Shown here: one piece after another, positions 19,196-26,570 of the stretch
Position numbering within the stretch: position 1 is the stretch's first letter
Layout: the number at the start of each line of letters is the position of its first letter
Assembly (NCBI GenBank): GCA_963802745.1
Contig: CAWDKL010000056.1
Coordinates: 186,001-250,000, forward strand
Direction: 5' to 3'
DNA length: 64,000 bases
Source of the DNA: JAJPKK01 sp963802745
GTDB taxonomy: Bacteria > Pseudomonadota > Alphaproteobacteria > Rhizobiales > Xanthobacteraceae
Made by a program: the position numbers and the translations under genes
Notes under the pieces: model-generated
Told to the model about the DNA's origin: nothing
The model's database searches: none
Seen by the model: the letters and a program-made list of their open reading frames with translations, nothing else

Positions 19196-19405
19196 CTATT
19201 GCGCATCCTCCAGTTTGCGGATGCGATGGTGCAGGCGGTCGAACTGATCGAACATGCGCCCTTGCGAATGCTCTAACCGCACCACCATGGCGGTCAACAC
19301 AGCCATGTCATCGCGTAGGCGGGCGTTGTCGTCGCGCATCCCCTGCAGGCCGGAAAGCACGCGATCGAGCTGGCGGGCGATGAAACTCAGGTCAGTGTCG
19401 GTCAT
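19196..19405 (-). CDS. Small coiled-coil protein
   Basis: 69 residues, MTDTDLSFIARQLDRVLSGL followed by a heptad-like run (RDDNARLRDDMAVLTAMVVR) and FDRLHHRIRKLEDAQ. It is probably one long helix forming a coiled coil. Similar small proteins of unknown function occur in Bradyrhizobium-like genomes. Its ATG overlaps the stop of the truncated rbfA copy (ATGA), so it may be translated by coupling to that mini-ORF. Confidence 0.6.
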   Translation of the reverse strand: MTDTDLSFIARQLDRVLSGLQGMRDDNARLRDDMAVLTAMVVRLEHSQGRMFDQFDRLHHRIRKLEDAQ

Positions 19406-19512
19406 CGGTCGTCACCACACGTTTCCGTCGCGAGCCGCGGATGCGGCGACAGGCGCAACTCCGGAAACGTGATAACGGTCACGGGATGGGCGCGTCGGGA
19501 TGGTCCCTTCAT
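19402..19512 (-). pseudogene. Truncated rbfA duplicate
   Basis: Reading from 19512 gives MKGPSRRA, the same first codons as rbfA (MKGPSQRA), and then, after an internal deletion, VITFPELRLSPHPRLAT, which matches ITVPEVRLSPDLRLAT of the real gene, ending after 36 codons. This is a shortened rbfA copy. It still opens and closes cleanly, so it could yield a 36-residue peptide; its stop overlaps the next gene's start. Confidence 0.75.
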
Positions 19513-19715
19513 GTTGCAAAAACTTTATTCTTTGGCTTTGGGCTTGGTTTTGGCTCTGGGACGAGCCGGCTTGATACCCGCGATCGTCGCCATGCGCTCG
19601 AAAGCGCAAACCGCAGCTTCTTCGCGCGTGCTTCAACCCGCTCTTCCAGTGCCTGGTTGACGAATTCCGACAAGATTCTCAACTGACCCGTTTGTTCATC
19701 CAATTGCCTTTGCAT
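19509..19715 (-). CDS. Small hypothetical protein, probably frameshifted
   Basis: 68 residues as read, beginning MQRQLDEQTGQLRILSEFVN. Around 19620-19630 a second frame takes over with a better-looking end, EEAAVCAFERMATIAGIKPA then RPRAKTKPKAKE and a stop near 19529. A similar KTKAKE tail precedes the true rbfA start. This suggests one ancestral gene located before rbfA that was duplicated and damaged. No function is known. Confidence 0.4.
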   Translation of the reverse strand: MQRQLDEQTGQLRILSEFVNQALEERVEARAKKLRFALSSAWRRSRVSSRLVPEPKPSPKPKNKVFAT

Positions 19716-19888
19716 CGCGGCGATACGCGCATCAAGCTTGCGGTTTTCATCCTTTAGAGCGCCTACGGAACGCTTAAGTTAAATCGTGCTCAGCACGAAA
19801 TCGCCGATTTGGCCCCACGACGGAAACTAACGCTCTGGAGGCTTCGGCGTCGGCGGCGCGTGGCCGCTCTCGTCGGGTGGCATGTCAG

Positions 19889-20506
19889 CTATCCTTTAAT
19901 CAACCCGCCGAGTATCCGCGCTGTTTCCTGCTGTGTCCTATCGATCCGCCATTCGATGAGCGCCACATTGGCGAGTAGCTCCCGCCTTTCGATCACCATT
20001 TCCTGGAATTTATCGGCACTCTGCCTCAATGTCTGCGTTGCCCAATCATACGCCGGCTCACCATAGAGAATGGCGGTGCCGAGATCGGCGGACAAATCCA
20101 CAATCGCATCATCGCCTTCCAGAGAATTTGCCGCCGAGTTAGTGGTACCAGGTCCGATTGGAAGTTCCACCGATACCCGGGGGGATATCTTCTCCGAGTG
20201 GGGAAAAAAAACATCGGCAGATTTGCCAATTCCTCTGTCCTTGAGACCGAGCTTCGCGATCAGGGCTTCGTAGCGGCGTTTGTCGGTACGCTTGAGGTAA
20301 TCGAGCAACTGCCGGCGTTGGGACCCGAGCCTCAACAGCTCGCGTCGTGAGTAATTGTCTTTCGCATGCGTCTTGAAGTGTTCGTTGAGACTGGCAATGC
20401 GCTCCGAAAGGATCGCCACCTGCACCTCCGGCGACCCAGTGTCGGAGACCGACCCAGCGACATTGGTATTAAGCCGCTCCCGAATGAGAATGCTCAGATT
20501 TTTCAT
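19889..20506 (-). CDS. S15-like paralogue with C-terminal extension
   Basis: 205 residues. Residues 1-92 are an S15 domain: DTGSPEVQVAILSERIASLN, EHFKTHAKDNYSRRELL, SQRRQLLDYLKR, YEALIAKLGLKD. By eye about 52 of 69 positions equal the genuine rpsO at 17370. The invariant H and G in S15's HSRRG are Y and E here (YSRRE). Residues 93-205 are new: a loop coded partly by a T8 run (20204-20211) and then a helical part (TLRQSADKFQEMVIERRELL, then ANVALIEWRIDRTQQETARI). The gene lies between infB and rbfA in the operon, 26 bases after the infB stop. The ribosome site before the ATG is poor (GAGG too close). Extraribosomal role, specialised S15, or decaying duplicate are all possible. Confidence 0.75.
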   Translation of the reverse strand: MKNLSILIRERLNTNVAGSVSDTGSPEVQVAILSERIASLNEHFKTHAKDNYSRRELLRLGSQRRQLLDYLKRTDKRRYEALIAKLGLKDRGIGKSADVFFPHSEKISPRVSVELPIGPGTTNSAANSLEGDDAIVDLSADLGTAILYGEPAYDWATQTLRQSADKFQEMVIERRELLANVALIEWRIDRTQQETARILGGLIKG

Positions 20507-20532
20507 GCCTCGGGCCCGCGCATTCTCAAAAC

Positions 20533-23241
20533 TTACAGCGACCGCTGCACCGTCTCCACCCGGTAGCACTCGATCACGTCGCCGGCGCGCATGTCCTGAT
20601 AGTTCTCGAACGACATGCCGCATTCCTGCCCCGCCAGCACTTCCTTGACATCGTCCTTGAAGCGCTTGAGCTGGCCCAGCTTGCCCTCGTGGATCACCAC
20701 ATTGTCGCGGATCAGGCGGACATTGGCGCCGCGCTCGACGGTGCCGTCGGTCACCCGGCATCCGGCGATCTTGCCGACCTTGGTGATGTTGAAGATCTCC
20801 AGGATCAGCGCATTGCCCAGCATGGTCTCGCGCCGCTCCGGCGCCAGCAGGCCGGACATCGCCTTCTTTACGTCGTCGACGAGATCGTAGATCACGTTGT
20901 AGTAGCGGATCTCGACGCCGTCGCGCTCGGCCATCTCGCGCGCTTCCTTATGGGCGCGCACGTTGAACCCGATCAACGCTGCGCCCGAGGCCTCCGCCAG
21001 GGTGACGTCGGACTCGGTAATGCCGCCGGCTCCCGCCAGGATGATCCGCGCCGCGACCTCGGAGGTTCCGAGTTTCTCGAGCGAACCCACGATGGCTTCG
21101 ACCGAGCCCTGGACGTCGCCCTTGATCACCAGCGGGAATTCCTTGCGCCCCGAGGTCTTGAGCTGGCTCATCATCTGCTCGAGCGAGCCGCGCATGCCGC
21201 TGGCGCGCGCCGCTTGCTTCTCGCGCCTTTGTCGCGAGCGATAGTCGGTCACCTCGCGGGCGCGCGCCTCGCTTTCGACAACGGCCAGCCGATCGCCGGC
21301 TTCCGGGGTGCCGTTGAAGCCGAGCACTTCCACCGGCATCGATGGGCCGGCTTCGGACACCGCCGCTCCGGCGTCGGACAACAGCGCGCGCACCCGGCCC
21401 CATTCGGCGCCGGCCACGACAATGTCGCCGGCATGCAAGGTTCCACGCTGTACCAACACGGTGGCCACCGGCCCACGGCCGCGGTCGAGCTTCGCCTCGA
21501 TGACGGTGCCTTCCGCCAGCCGGTTCGGATTGGCCTTGAGGTCGAGCACTTCGGATTGCAGCCCGATGGTTTCGAGCAGCTTGTCGAGGTTGAGCTTCTT
21601 GGTCGCCGACACCTCGACGTCGAGAATATCGCCGCCGAGCGATTCGACCTGTACTTCGTACTGCAGCAGTTCGGTCCGCACCCGGTCCGGTTTGGCGTCC
21701 GGTTTGTCGATCTTGTTGATGGCGACGATGATCGGCACCTTGGCGGCCTTGGCGTGCTGAATGGCCTCGACGGTCTGCGGCATCACGCCGTCATCGGCGG
21801 CTACCACCAGGACCACGATGTCGGTCACCTTGGCGCCGCGGGCACGCATCGAGGTGAACGCCGCATGGCCGGGCGTGTCGATGAAGGTGATCTTCGACCC
21901 GAGCGGCGAGGTCACCTGATAGGCGCCGATATGCTGGGTGATGCCGCCGGCCTCGCCGCCCGCGACATTGGTAACCCTGATGGCATCCAACAGCGACGTC
22001 TTGCCGTGATCAACATGGCCCATGATGGTGACGACCGGCGGCCGTGACACCAGTTCCGCCGGATCGTCGGCGGCATCGAACAGACCTTCTTCCACATCCG
22101 ATTCGGCGACACGCCGGACCGTGTGTCCGAGCTCCTCGGCGATGAGCTGGGCGGTATCGGCATCGATCGTGTCGGTGATCTTGGCCATCTGGCCCTGCTT
22201 CATCAGCATCTTGATCACGTCGACGGCGCGCTCGGACATCCGATTGGCCAGCTCCTGGATCGTAATCGCTTCCGGGATCGTGACCTCGCGGATGAGCTTT
22301 TCCTTCGGCTCGTTGGCGGAATGGCCCTTCAGGCGCTGGGTGCGGCGGCGGAACGACGCCACCGAGCGCTCGCGCTCCTCGTCGGCCGTGAGCGCGGTCA
22401 CGACGGTCAGCCGTCCGCGGCTCTTCTTCTCGGCAGCGCCCCGTGTGGGCTTCGGTGCCGGCACTGGCCGCGCGGCAGCACCCGGCGCGCGGCGCACGGT
22501 ACGGGGAGCCTCCTCCTCGTCCGCCTCCGGGACGATCTTGCGGACGTTGACCGGTGCACCCGCCGGTGCTGCAGTCCCACCTGGGGTGGTTCGCGTCGGT
22601 GCCGGAGCCGGCGCGGCCGTCGATGTTGCCGGCGATGCCGTTGATCCCGGTGCTGACGTCTTCGCCTTGACGTCCTCTTCCCCGAACCGCTTCTTGGCTT
22701 CCGTCTCGGCCTTGCGCTTGGCCTCTTCGTCGTGGCGGCGGCGCTCTTCCTCCTCGCGCTTGCGCGCTTCGGCGGCTTCGCGCTCGGCCCGTTCCGCGGC
22801 TTCCCGCTCGCGCCGCTGGCGCGCGAGTTCTTCGGCGACGCGCCGTTCCTCCATCTCGGTAATGCGCGATTCGGCGAGCGCTTGGGCGCGGGCGCTACGC
22901 TCCTCCTCCGTCAACTGACGCAGCACTACCCCGGACGACGGTCTGCCGCCGCCATGCGGCCCCGTCCCCGGCTTCCCCGACCCGGGCTTCGCACCTTTGG
23001 AGCCAGGCGGAGGCCCGCCGCGACGGGGCGGCGGCGGCGCGGTGGGCGCGGGCTCGGCGGCCTTGCCCTCGCCCGGACCGACAGCGCGCCGTTTGACCTT
23101 TTCCACCACCACCGCCTTGGTGCGGCCGTGGGCAAAGCTCTGGCGCACAACGCCCTGCTCGACGCTGCGTGGTTTCAGCGACAGCGTCTTGCTCGGAGGA
23201 ACGGTCAATTTTTTCTCGCCGGGGTTTTTGGTTTCAGTCAT
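20533..23241 (-). CDS. infB: Translation initiation factor IF-2
   Basis: 902 residues. A long N-terminal region rich in Ala, Pro, Glu and Arg (including a highly charged EERRVAEELARQRREREAAE helix) leads into the G domain: GHVDHGKTSLLD (G1), DTPGHAAF (G3), NKIDKPDA (G4), then domains II-IV ending GQECGMSFENYQDMRAGDVI. IF-2 recruits fMet-tRNA to the 30S and promotes subunit joining. The ATG overlaps the stop of the ylxR-type gene by one base (TAATG). Confidence 0.98.
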   Translation of the reverse strand: MTETKNPGEKKLTVPPSKTLSLKPRSVEQGVVRQSFAHGRTKAVVVEKVKRRAVGPGEGKAAEPAPTAPPPPRRGGPPPGSKGAKPGSGKPGTGPHGGGRPSSGVVLRQLTEEERSARAQALAESRITEMEERRVAEELARQRREREAAERAEREAAEARKREEEERRRHDEEAKRKAETEAKKRFGEEDVKAKTSAPGSTASPATSTAAPAPAPTRTTPGGTAAPAGAPVNVRKIVPEADEEEAPRTVRRAPGAAARPVPAPKPTRGAAEKKSRGRLTVVTALTADEERERSVASFRRRTQRLKGHSANEPKEKLIREVTIPEAITIQELANRMSERAVDVIKMLMKQGQMAKITDTIDADTAQLIAEELGHTVRRVAESDVEEGLFDAADDPAELVSRPPVVTIMGHVDHGKTSLLDAIRVTNVAGGEAGGITQHIGAYQVTSPLGSKITFIDTPGHAAFTSMRARGAKVTDIVVLVVAADDGVMPQTVEAIQHAKAAKVPIIVAINKIDKPDAKPDRVRTELLQYEVQVESLGGDILDVEVSATKKLNLDKLLETIGLQSEVLDLKANPNRLAEGTVIEAKLDRGRGPVATVLVQRGTLHAGDIVVAGAEWGRVRALLSDAGAAVSEAGPSMPVEVLGFNGTPEAGDRLAVVESEARAREVTDYRSRQRREKQAARASGMRGSLEQMMSQLKTSGRKEFPLVIKGDVQGSVEAIVGSLEKLGTSEVAARIILAGAGGITESDVTLAEASGAALIGFNVRAHKEAREMAERDGVEIRYYNVIYDLVDDVKKAMSGLLAPERRETMLGNALILEIFNITKVGKIAGCRVTDGTVERGANVRLIRDNVVIHEGKLGQLKRFKDDVKEVLAGQECGMSFENYQDMRAGDVIECYRVETVQRSL

Positions 23242-23954
23242 TACGGTCCTGGTTCTGGAGCATGGTGGTTTAGCGCCTGTGAGCCGGGGTCCAGGGCACC
23301 CGGGTCATCCGCTCGGAACGCTTCGAGAAACCGCCGGCGTTCGAGAAATGTCTCGCTCGCCCGACCGGACAGCATCGCTGCGTGTACCACATTTTGCCGC
23401 CCCAATGCCAAATCCAATTGAGCGGACAGGAAGGTTTCGATCAATTTTCCATCCGCGGCCTGGCCAAGGCGCCGCCGCAACGCCGCCGCCAGCTTGCGGC
23501 CGCTTTCGGCGCCTGCATCGCGCGCACGTATCAGGGCGATCACCGGAGCCTCGGCGAGCGCCGCTTGGACTCGCTCGAACCCGAGTACGACGAGCCCAGC
23601 CTTATGGGCCATCGACAGCGAATTGAGCGCGGAGCGTTCGAGCAGCCGATCAAGCAAATCCGGAAGGTCGGCCGCCGCCGCCACGTCGGACTTCAAGCCG
23701 CGTGCAAAGGCCCGCCGCCGCACAGCGTCTTCCACCGACCGCCGGTGCGCCGTGACCCACACCCCGCGCCCCGGGAGCGTGCGCTTGATATCTGGCACGA
23801 TGTTGCCGTCCGGCCCGCGGACGAACCGAATCATCTCTCCGATCGGGCGTACCGTGCGGCTTGCGACGCACGTCCGTTGAGGTGCTACGCCACCCAGATC
23901 GCGTGGTCCGCGGTCCGCTACATCCTCGGTATCTTCCGCCGCCTGATTGCGCAT
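23241..23954 (-). CDS. YlxR (DUF448) RNA-binding protein with L7Ae-like domain
   Basis: 237 residues. The DUF448/YlxR part holds QRTCVASRTVRP (usually RxCxxCR), IRFVRGPDG, PGRGVWV and AFARGL. The second part, SALNSLSMAHKAGLVVLGFE then RVQAALAE, is the L7Ae/YlxQ-like RNA-binding fold. The two-domain version between nusA and infB is standard in Alphaproteobacteria. The start at 23954 is 20 bases after nusA; longer upstream frames overlap nusA and are not needed. Probably binds RNA during transcription-translation coupling. Confidence 0.88.
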   Translation of the reverse strand: MRNQAAEDTEDVADRGPRDLGGVAPQRTCVASRTVRPIGEMIRFVRGPDGNIVPDIKRTLPGRGVWVTAHRRSVEDAVRRRAFARGLKSDVAAAADLPDLLDRLLERSALNSLSMAHKAGLVVLGFERVQAALAEAPVIALIRARDAGAESGRKLAAALRRRLGQAADGKLIETFLSAQLDLALGRQNVVHAAMLSGRASETFLERRRFLEAFRADDPGALDPGSQALNHHAPEPGP

Positions 23955-23974
23955 GGATAAGCCACCGCTTTCGC

Positions 23975-25603
23975 TCAGGCCGGCTCGGCGGCGGATTCCG
24001 CCTCGGCGTCCGCCTCCGCCGCGGCGGCCGCCGCCTCCCGATCCGCCGCGAGATCGGCTTCGGATACCCATCCGGCGCTTACGCGGGCCCGCATGATCAT
24101 GTCCTCGCATTCCTCCCGGGTGAGGTCGAAGCCGTCCAGAATCCCCGGATTGCGCGCCGCCTCGCCATCCTTGCGCTCGGTCCAGCCAGCCAGATCATCG
24201 GTGGTACAACCGGCCAGATCTTCCATGGTTTTGATGTCGTGTTCGCCGAAGGCCACCAGCATCTTGGTCGTAACGCCGTCCAATTCCTTCAGTTCGTCGG
24301 CAACGCCGAGCTTTTGGCGCTGAGCATCGAACTCCGCCTCGACCTGGGCCAGATAGTCGTTGGCCCGCATCTGCAGTTCGCTGGCGGTGTCCTCATCGAA
24401 GCCTTCGATCGATGCAATATCCCTCTGGTCGATCGCGGCAAGCTCTTCAACGGAATTGAAGCCCTCCGAGGCGAGCAGTTGGCCGACCACCTCGTCCACG
24501 TTCAGGGATTCCATGAACAGCTTGGTACGCCGCTCGAAGTCCGCTTGCCGGCGCTCCGATTCCTCTTGTTCGGTAAGAATGTCGATGTCCCAGCCGGTCA
24601 GCTGGGAGGCCAGCCGCACATTTTGGCCGCGGCGCCCGATGGCGAGCGACAGCTGCTGGTCAGGCACCACGACCGAGATGCGCTCCCGCTCCTCATCGAG
24701 CACCACCTTGGCGACTTCCGCCGGGGCCAGCGCGTTGACCACGAACGTCGCAACGTCGGGGGACCATGGAATGATATCGATCTTTTCGCCCTGTAGTTCA
24801 TTCACGACCGCCTGCACGCGCGAGCCTCGCATGCCGACGCAGGCACCGACCGGATCCACCGAGGAATCCCGCGAGATGACCGCGATCTTGGCGCGTGATC
24901 CGGGATCGCGCGCGACCGCCTTGACCTCGACGATGCCGTCGTAGATTTCCGGCACCTCCTGGGCGAACAGCTTCGCCATGAACTGCGGATGGGTGCGCGA
25001 CAGAAAGATTTGCGGACCGCGCTGTTCCCGGCGCACGTCGTACACATAGGCGCGGATGCGGTCGCCGGTGCGAAACAATTCGCGCGGCAGCAGTTCGTCG
25101 CGCCGCACGATCGCCTCGCCGCGCCCGAGGTCGGCAACCACATTGCCGTATTCGACCCGCTTGACGACCCCGTTGACGATATCGCCGATGCGATCCTTGA
25201 ACTCCTGGTATTGGCGGTCGCGTTCGGCGTCCCGCACCTTCTGGACGATCACCTGCTTGGCGGATTGGGCCGCTATGCGTCCATATTCGAGCGGCGGCAG
25301 CGGCTCGGCGATATAATCGCCCACCTGCGCGGCCGGATTGCGCCGGCGCGCATCCTCGACACTGACGTGAATGGCGTCGTTCTCGACCTGGTCGACCACC
25401 AGCAGCAGACGCGACAGCCGCAGTTCGCCGGTCTTGGAATTGATTTCGGCACGCACCTCGGTTTCGCTGCCGTAGCGCGAGCGAGCCGCCTTCTGGATGG
25501 CGTCCTCCATGGCGGCGATGACGATGCCCCGATCAATCGACTTTTCACGCGCGACCGCGTCGGCAATCTGCAGCAATTCGAGCCGGTTGGCGCTGACGGC
25601 CAT
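23975..25603 (-). CDS. nusA: Transcription termination/antitermination factor NusA
   Basis: 542 residues. Order: N-terminal RNA-polymerase-binding domain (LLQIADAVAREKSIDRGIVI), S1 domain (IVNGVVKRVEYGNVVADLGR), two KH domains (GACVGMRGSRVQAVVNELQG; LAIGRRGQNVRLASQLTGW) and two C-terminal helix-hairpin repeats. An Ala/Glu-rich acidic tail closes it. NusA modulates pausing, termination and rRNA antitermination. It follows rimP by three bases. Confidence 0.98.
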   Translation of the reverse strand: MAVSANRLELLQIADAVAREKSIDRGIVIAAMEDAIQKAARSRYGSETEVRAEINSKTGELRLSRLLLVVDQVENDAIHVSVEDARRRNPAAQVGDYIAEPLPPLEYGRIAAQSAKQVIVQKVRDAERDRQYQEFKDRIGDIVNGVVKRVEYGNVVADLGRGEAIVRRDELLPRELFRTGDRIRAYVYDVRREQRGPQIFLSRTHPQFMAKLFAQEVPEIYDGIVEVKAVARDPGSRAKIAVISRDSSVDPVGACVGMRGSRVQAVVNELQGEKIDIIPWSPDVATFVVNALAPAEVAKVVLDEERERISVVVPDQQLSLAIGRRGQNVRLASQLTGWDIDILTEQEESERRQADFERRTKLFMESLNVDEVVGQLLASEGFNSVEELAAIDQRDIASIEGFDEDTASELQMRANDYLAQVEAEFDAQRQKLGVADELKELDGVTTKMLVAFGEHDIKTMEDLAGCTTDDLAGWTERKDGEAARNPGILDGFDLTREECEDMIMRARVSAGWVSEADLAADREAAAAAAEADAEAESAAEPA

Positions 25604-25606
25604 GGA

Positions 25607-26314
25607 TTACTCTCCTTCGGAATCGGACGGTGCCGCGGGCGTGGCGGCACCGATAGTCTTCTTCTTGCGTTGTTGTGCGGCATGATCGTAGCGGGGTCGC
25701 GCATCGGCGCGCGCGCCGCGTTCTTCGGCTTTACCGCGGCGCAAGGCGGCGGCGATGAGTTCGTCGGTGAGCACCAGCTTGGCTTCGGTGATATCCGCGA
25801 TCGGCAGCAACACACCTTCCGGGCTTGCCGCTTCGGTGTCCATGCGCAGCCGGACGGACGCCCCTTCCACGCCCATTAGGGCGCCGCGGAACCGCCGCCG
25901 TCCTTCGAACGGGACCGCCAGTTCGATTTTCGCGACCTGGCCAACGTGCCGCTCGAAGTCGGACCGCCGCACCAGCGGCCGGTCAAGTCCGGGCGAGGAA
26001 ATCTCAAGCCGGTAGGCGCGATCGATCAAATCCGCCGCGTCGAGCACCGGCGACAAAGCGCGCGACAGCATCTCGCAGTCCTCGATCACCATCGAGCCGT
26101 CGGGCCGCTCGGCCATGATTTGCACCGTACAGCCGTCGAGCGCCGACACCTTCGTGCGCACCAGCCGGAAACCGTGCTCTGCGAGCAACGGCGCGACCAC
26201 TGCAGCCACGCGCGCCGCCATCCCGGTTTCCACGACGAGCCGTGGCTCCGCGAGAGCGTCCTGACCGGTGTCAAGTGGTTCGGAATCGGTGACCGCGATC
26301 GTTTCAGCCGTCAT
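25607..26314 (-). CDS. rimP: Ribosome maturation factor RimP
   Basis: 235 residues, longer than the usual 150-200 because of a basic, disordered C-terminal tail (KAEERGARADARPRYDHAAQ). Core motifs are GFRLVRTKVS, DGSMVIEDCEMLSRALSPVL, and YRLEISSPGLDRPLVRRSDF, the last diagnostic for RimP. It assists 30S assembly. First gene of the operon. The leader contains an attenuator-like hairpin and a CGCAA triple repeat at about 26333-26350. Confidence 0.95.
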   Translation of the reverse strand: MTAETIAVTDSEPLDTGQDALAEPRLVVETGMAARVAAVVAPLLAEHGFRLVRTKVSALDGCTVQIMAERPDGSMVIEDCEMLSRALSPVLDAADLIDRAYRLEISSPGLDRPLVRRSDFERHVGQVAKIELAVPFEGRRRFRGALMGVEGASVRLRMDTEAASPEGVLLPIADITEAKLVLTDELIAAALRRGKAEERGARADARPRYDHAAQQRKKKTIGAATPAAPSDSEGE

Positions 26315-26405
26315 CGTTCGTGCAGCATGCCTTTCCGTTGCGTTGCGTTGCGTTCGTCCTGTCCAAAAACCGGACGCCGACGCGCGGTCATGCCGCGCGG
26401 GTAAT

Positions 26406-26439
26406 AAAAAAGAGCGGGTCCCGGCCGGGGCCCACTCTC
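26406..26439 (-). promoter_or_regulatory. rimP leader hairpin with U run
   Basis: On the minus strand AGAGTGGGCCCC-GG-CCGGGACCCGCTCT forms a long GC stem followed directly by six Ts. It lies about 90 bases before the rimP start, inside the expected leader. A similar hairpin precedes rimP in many Alphaproteobacteria. It has the form of an intrinsic terminator and may attenuate the operon or end an upstream transcript. Confidence 0.65.
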
Positions 26440-26570
26440 ACGACATGACCGGAGCATTCCGACCGTTATGAGACGTCCATGTGACGGCTACCATATAGCA
26501 CGCTGCGGCGCGAACGCAAGATCGCATCGGATTCGCCGGATTCGCGTCGTAAGCGCATGCGTTGTCCGGA

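Noticed and set aside
23241..24110. Longer YlxR frame beginning at 24110
   Set aside because: The first 52 codons overlap nusA and are low-complexity Arg/Gly; the start at 23954 fits the family.
26333..26350. CGCAA triple repeat in the rimP leader as a regulatory array
   Set aside because: Only about three short units; too little to separate from chance low complexity.
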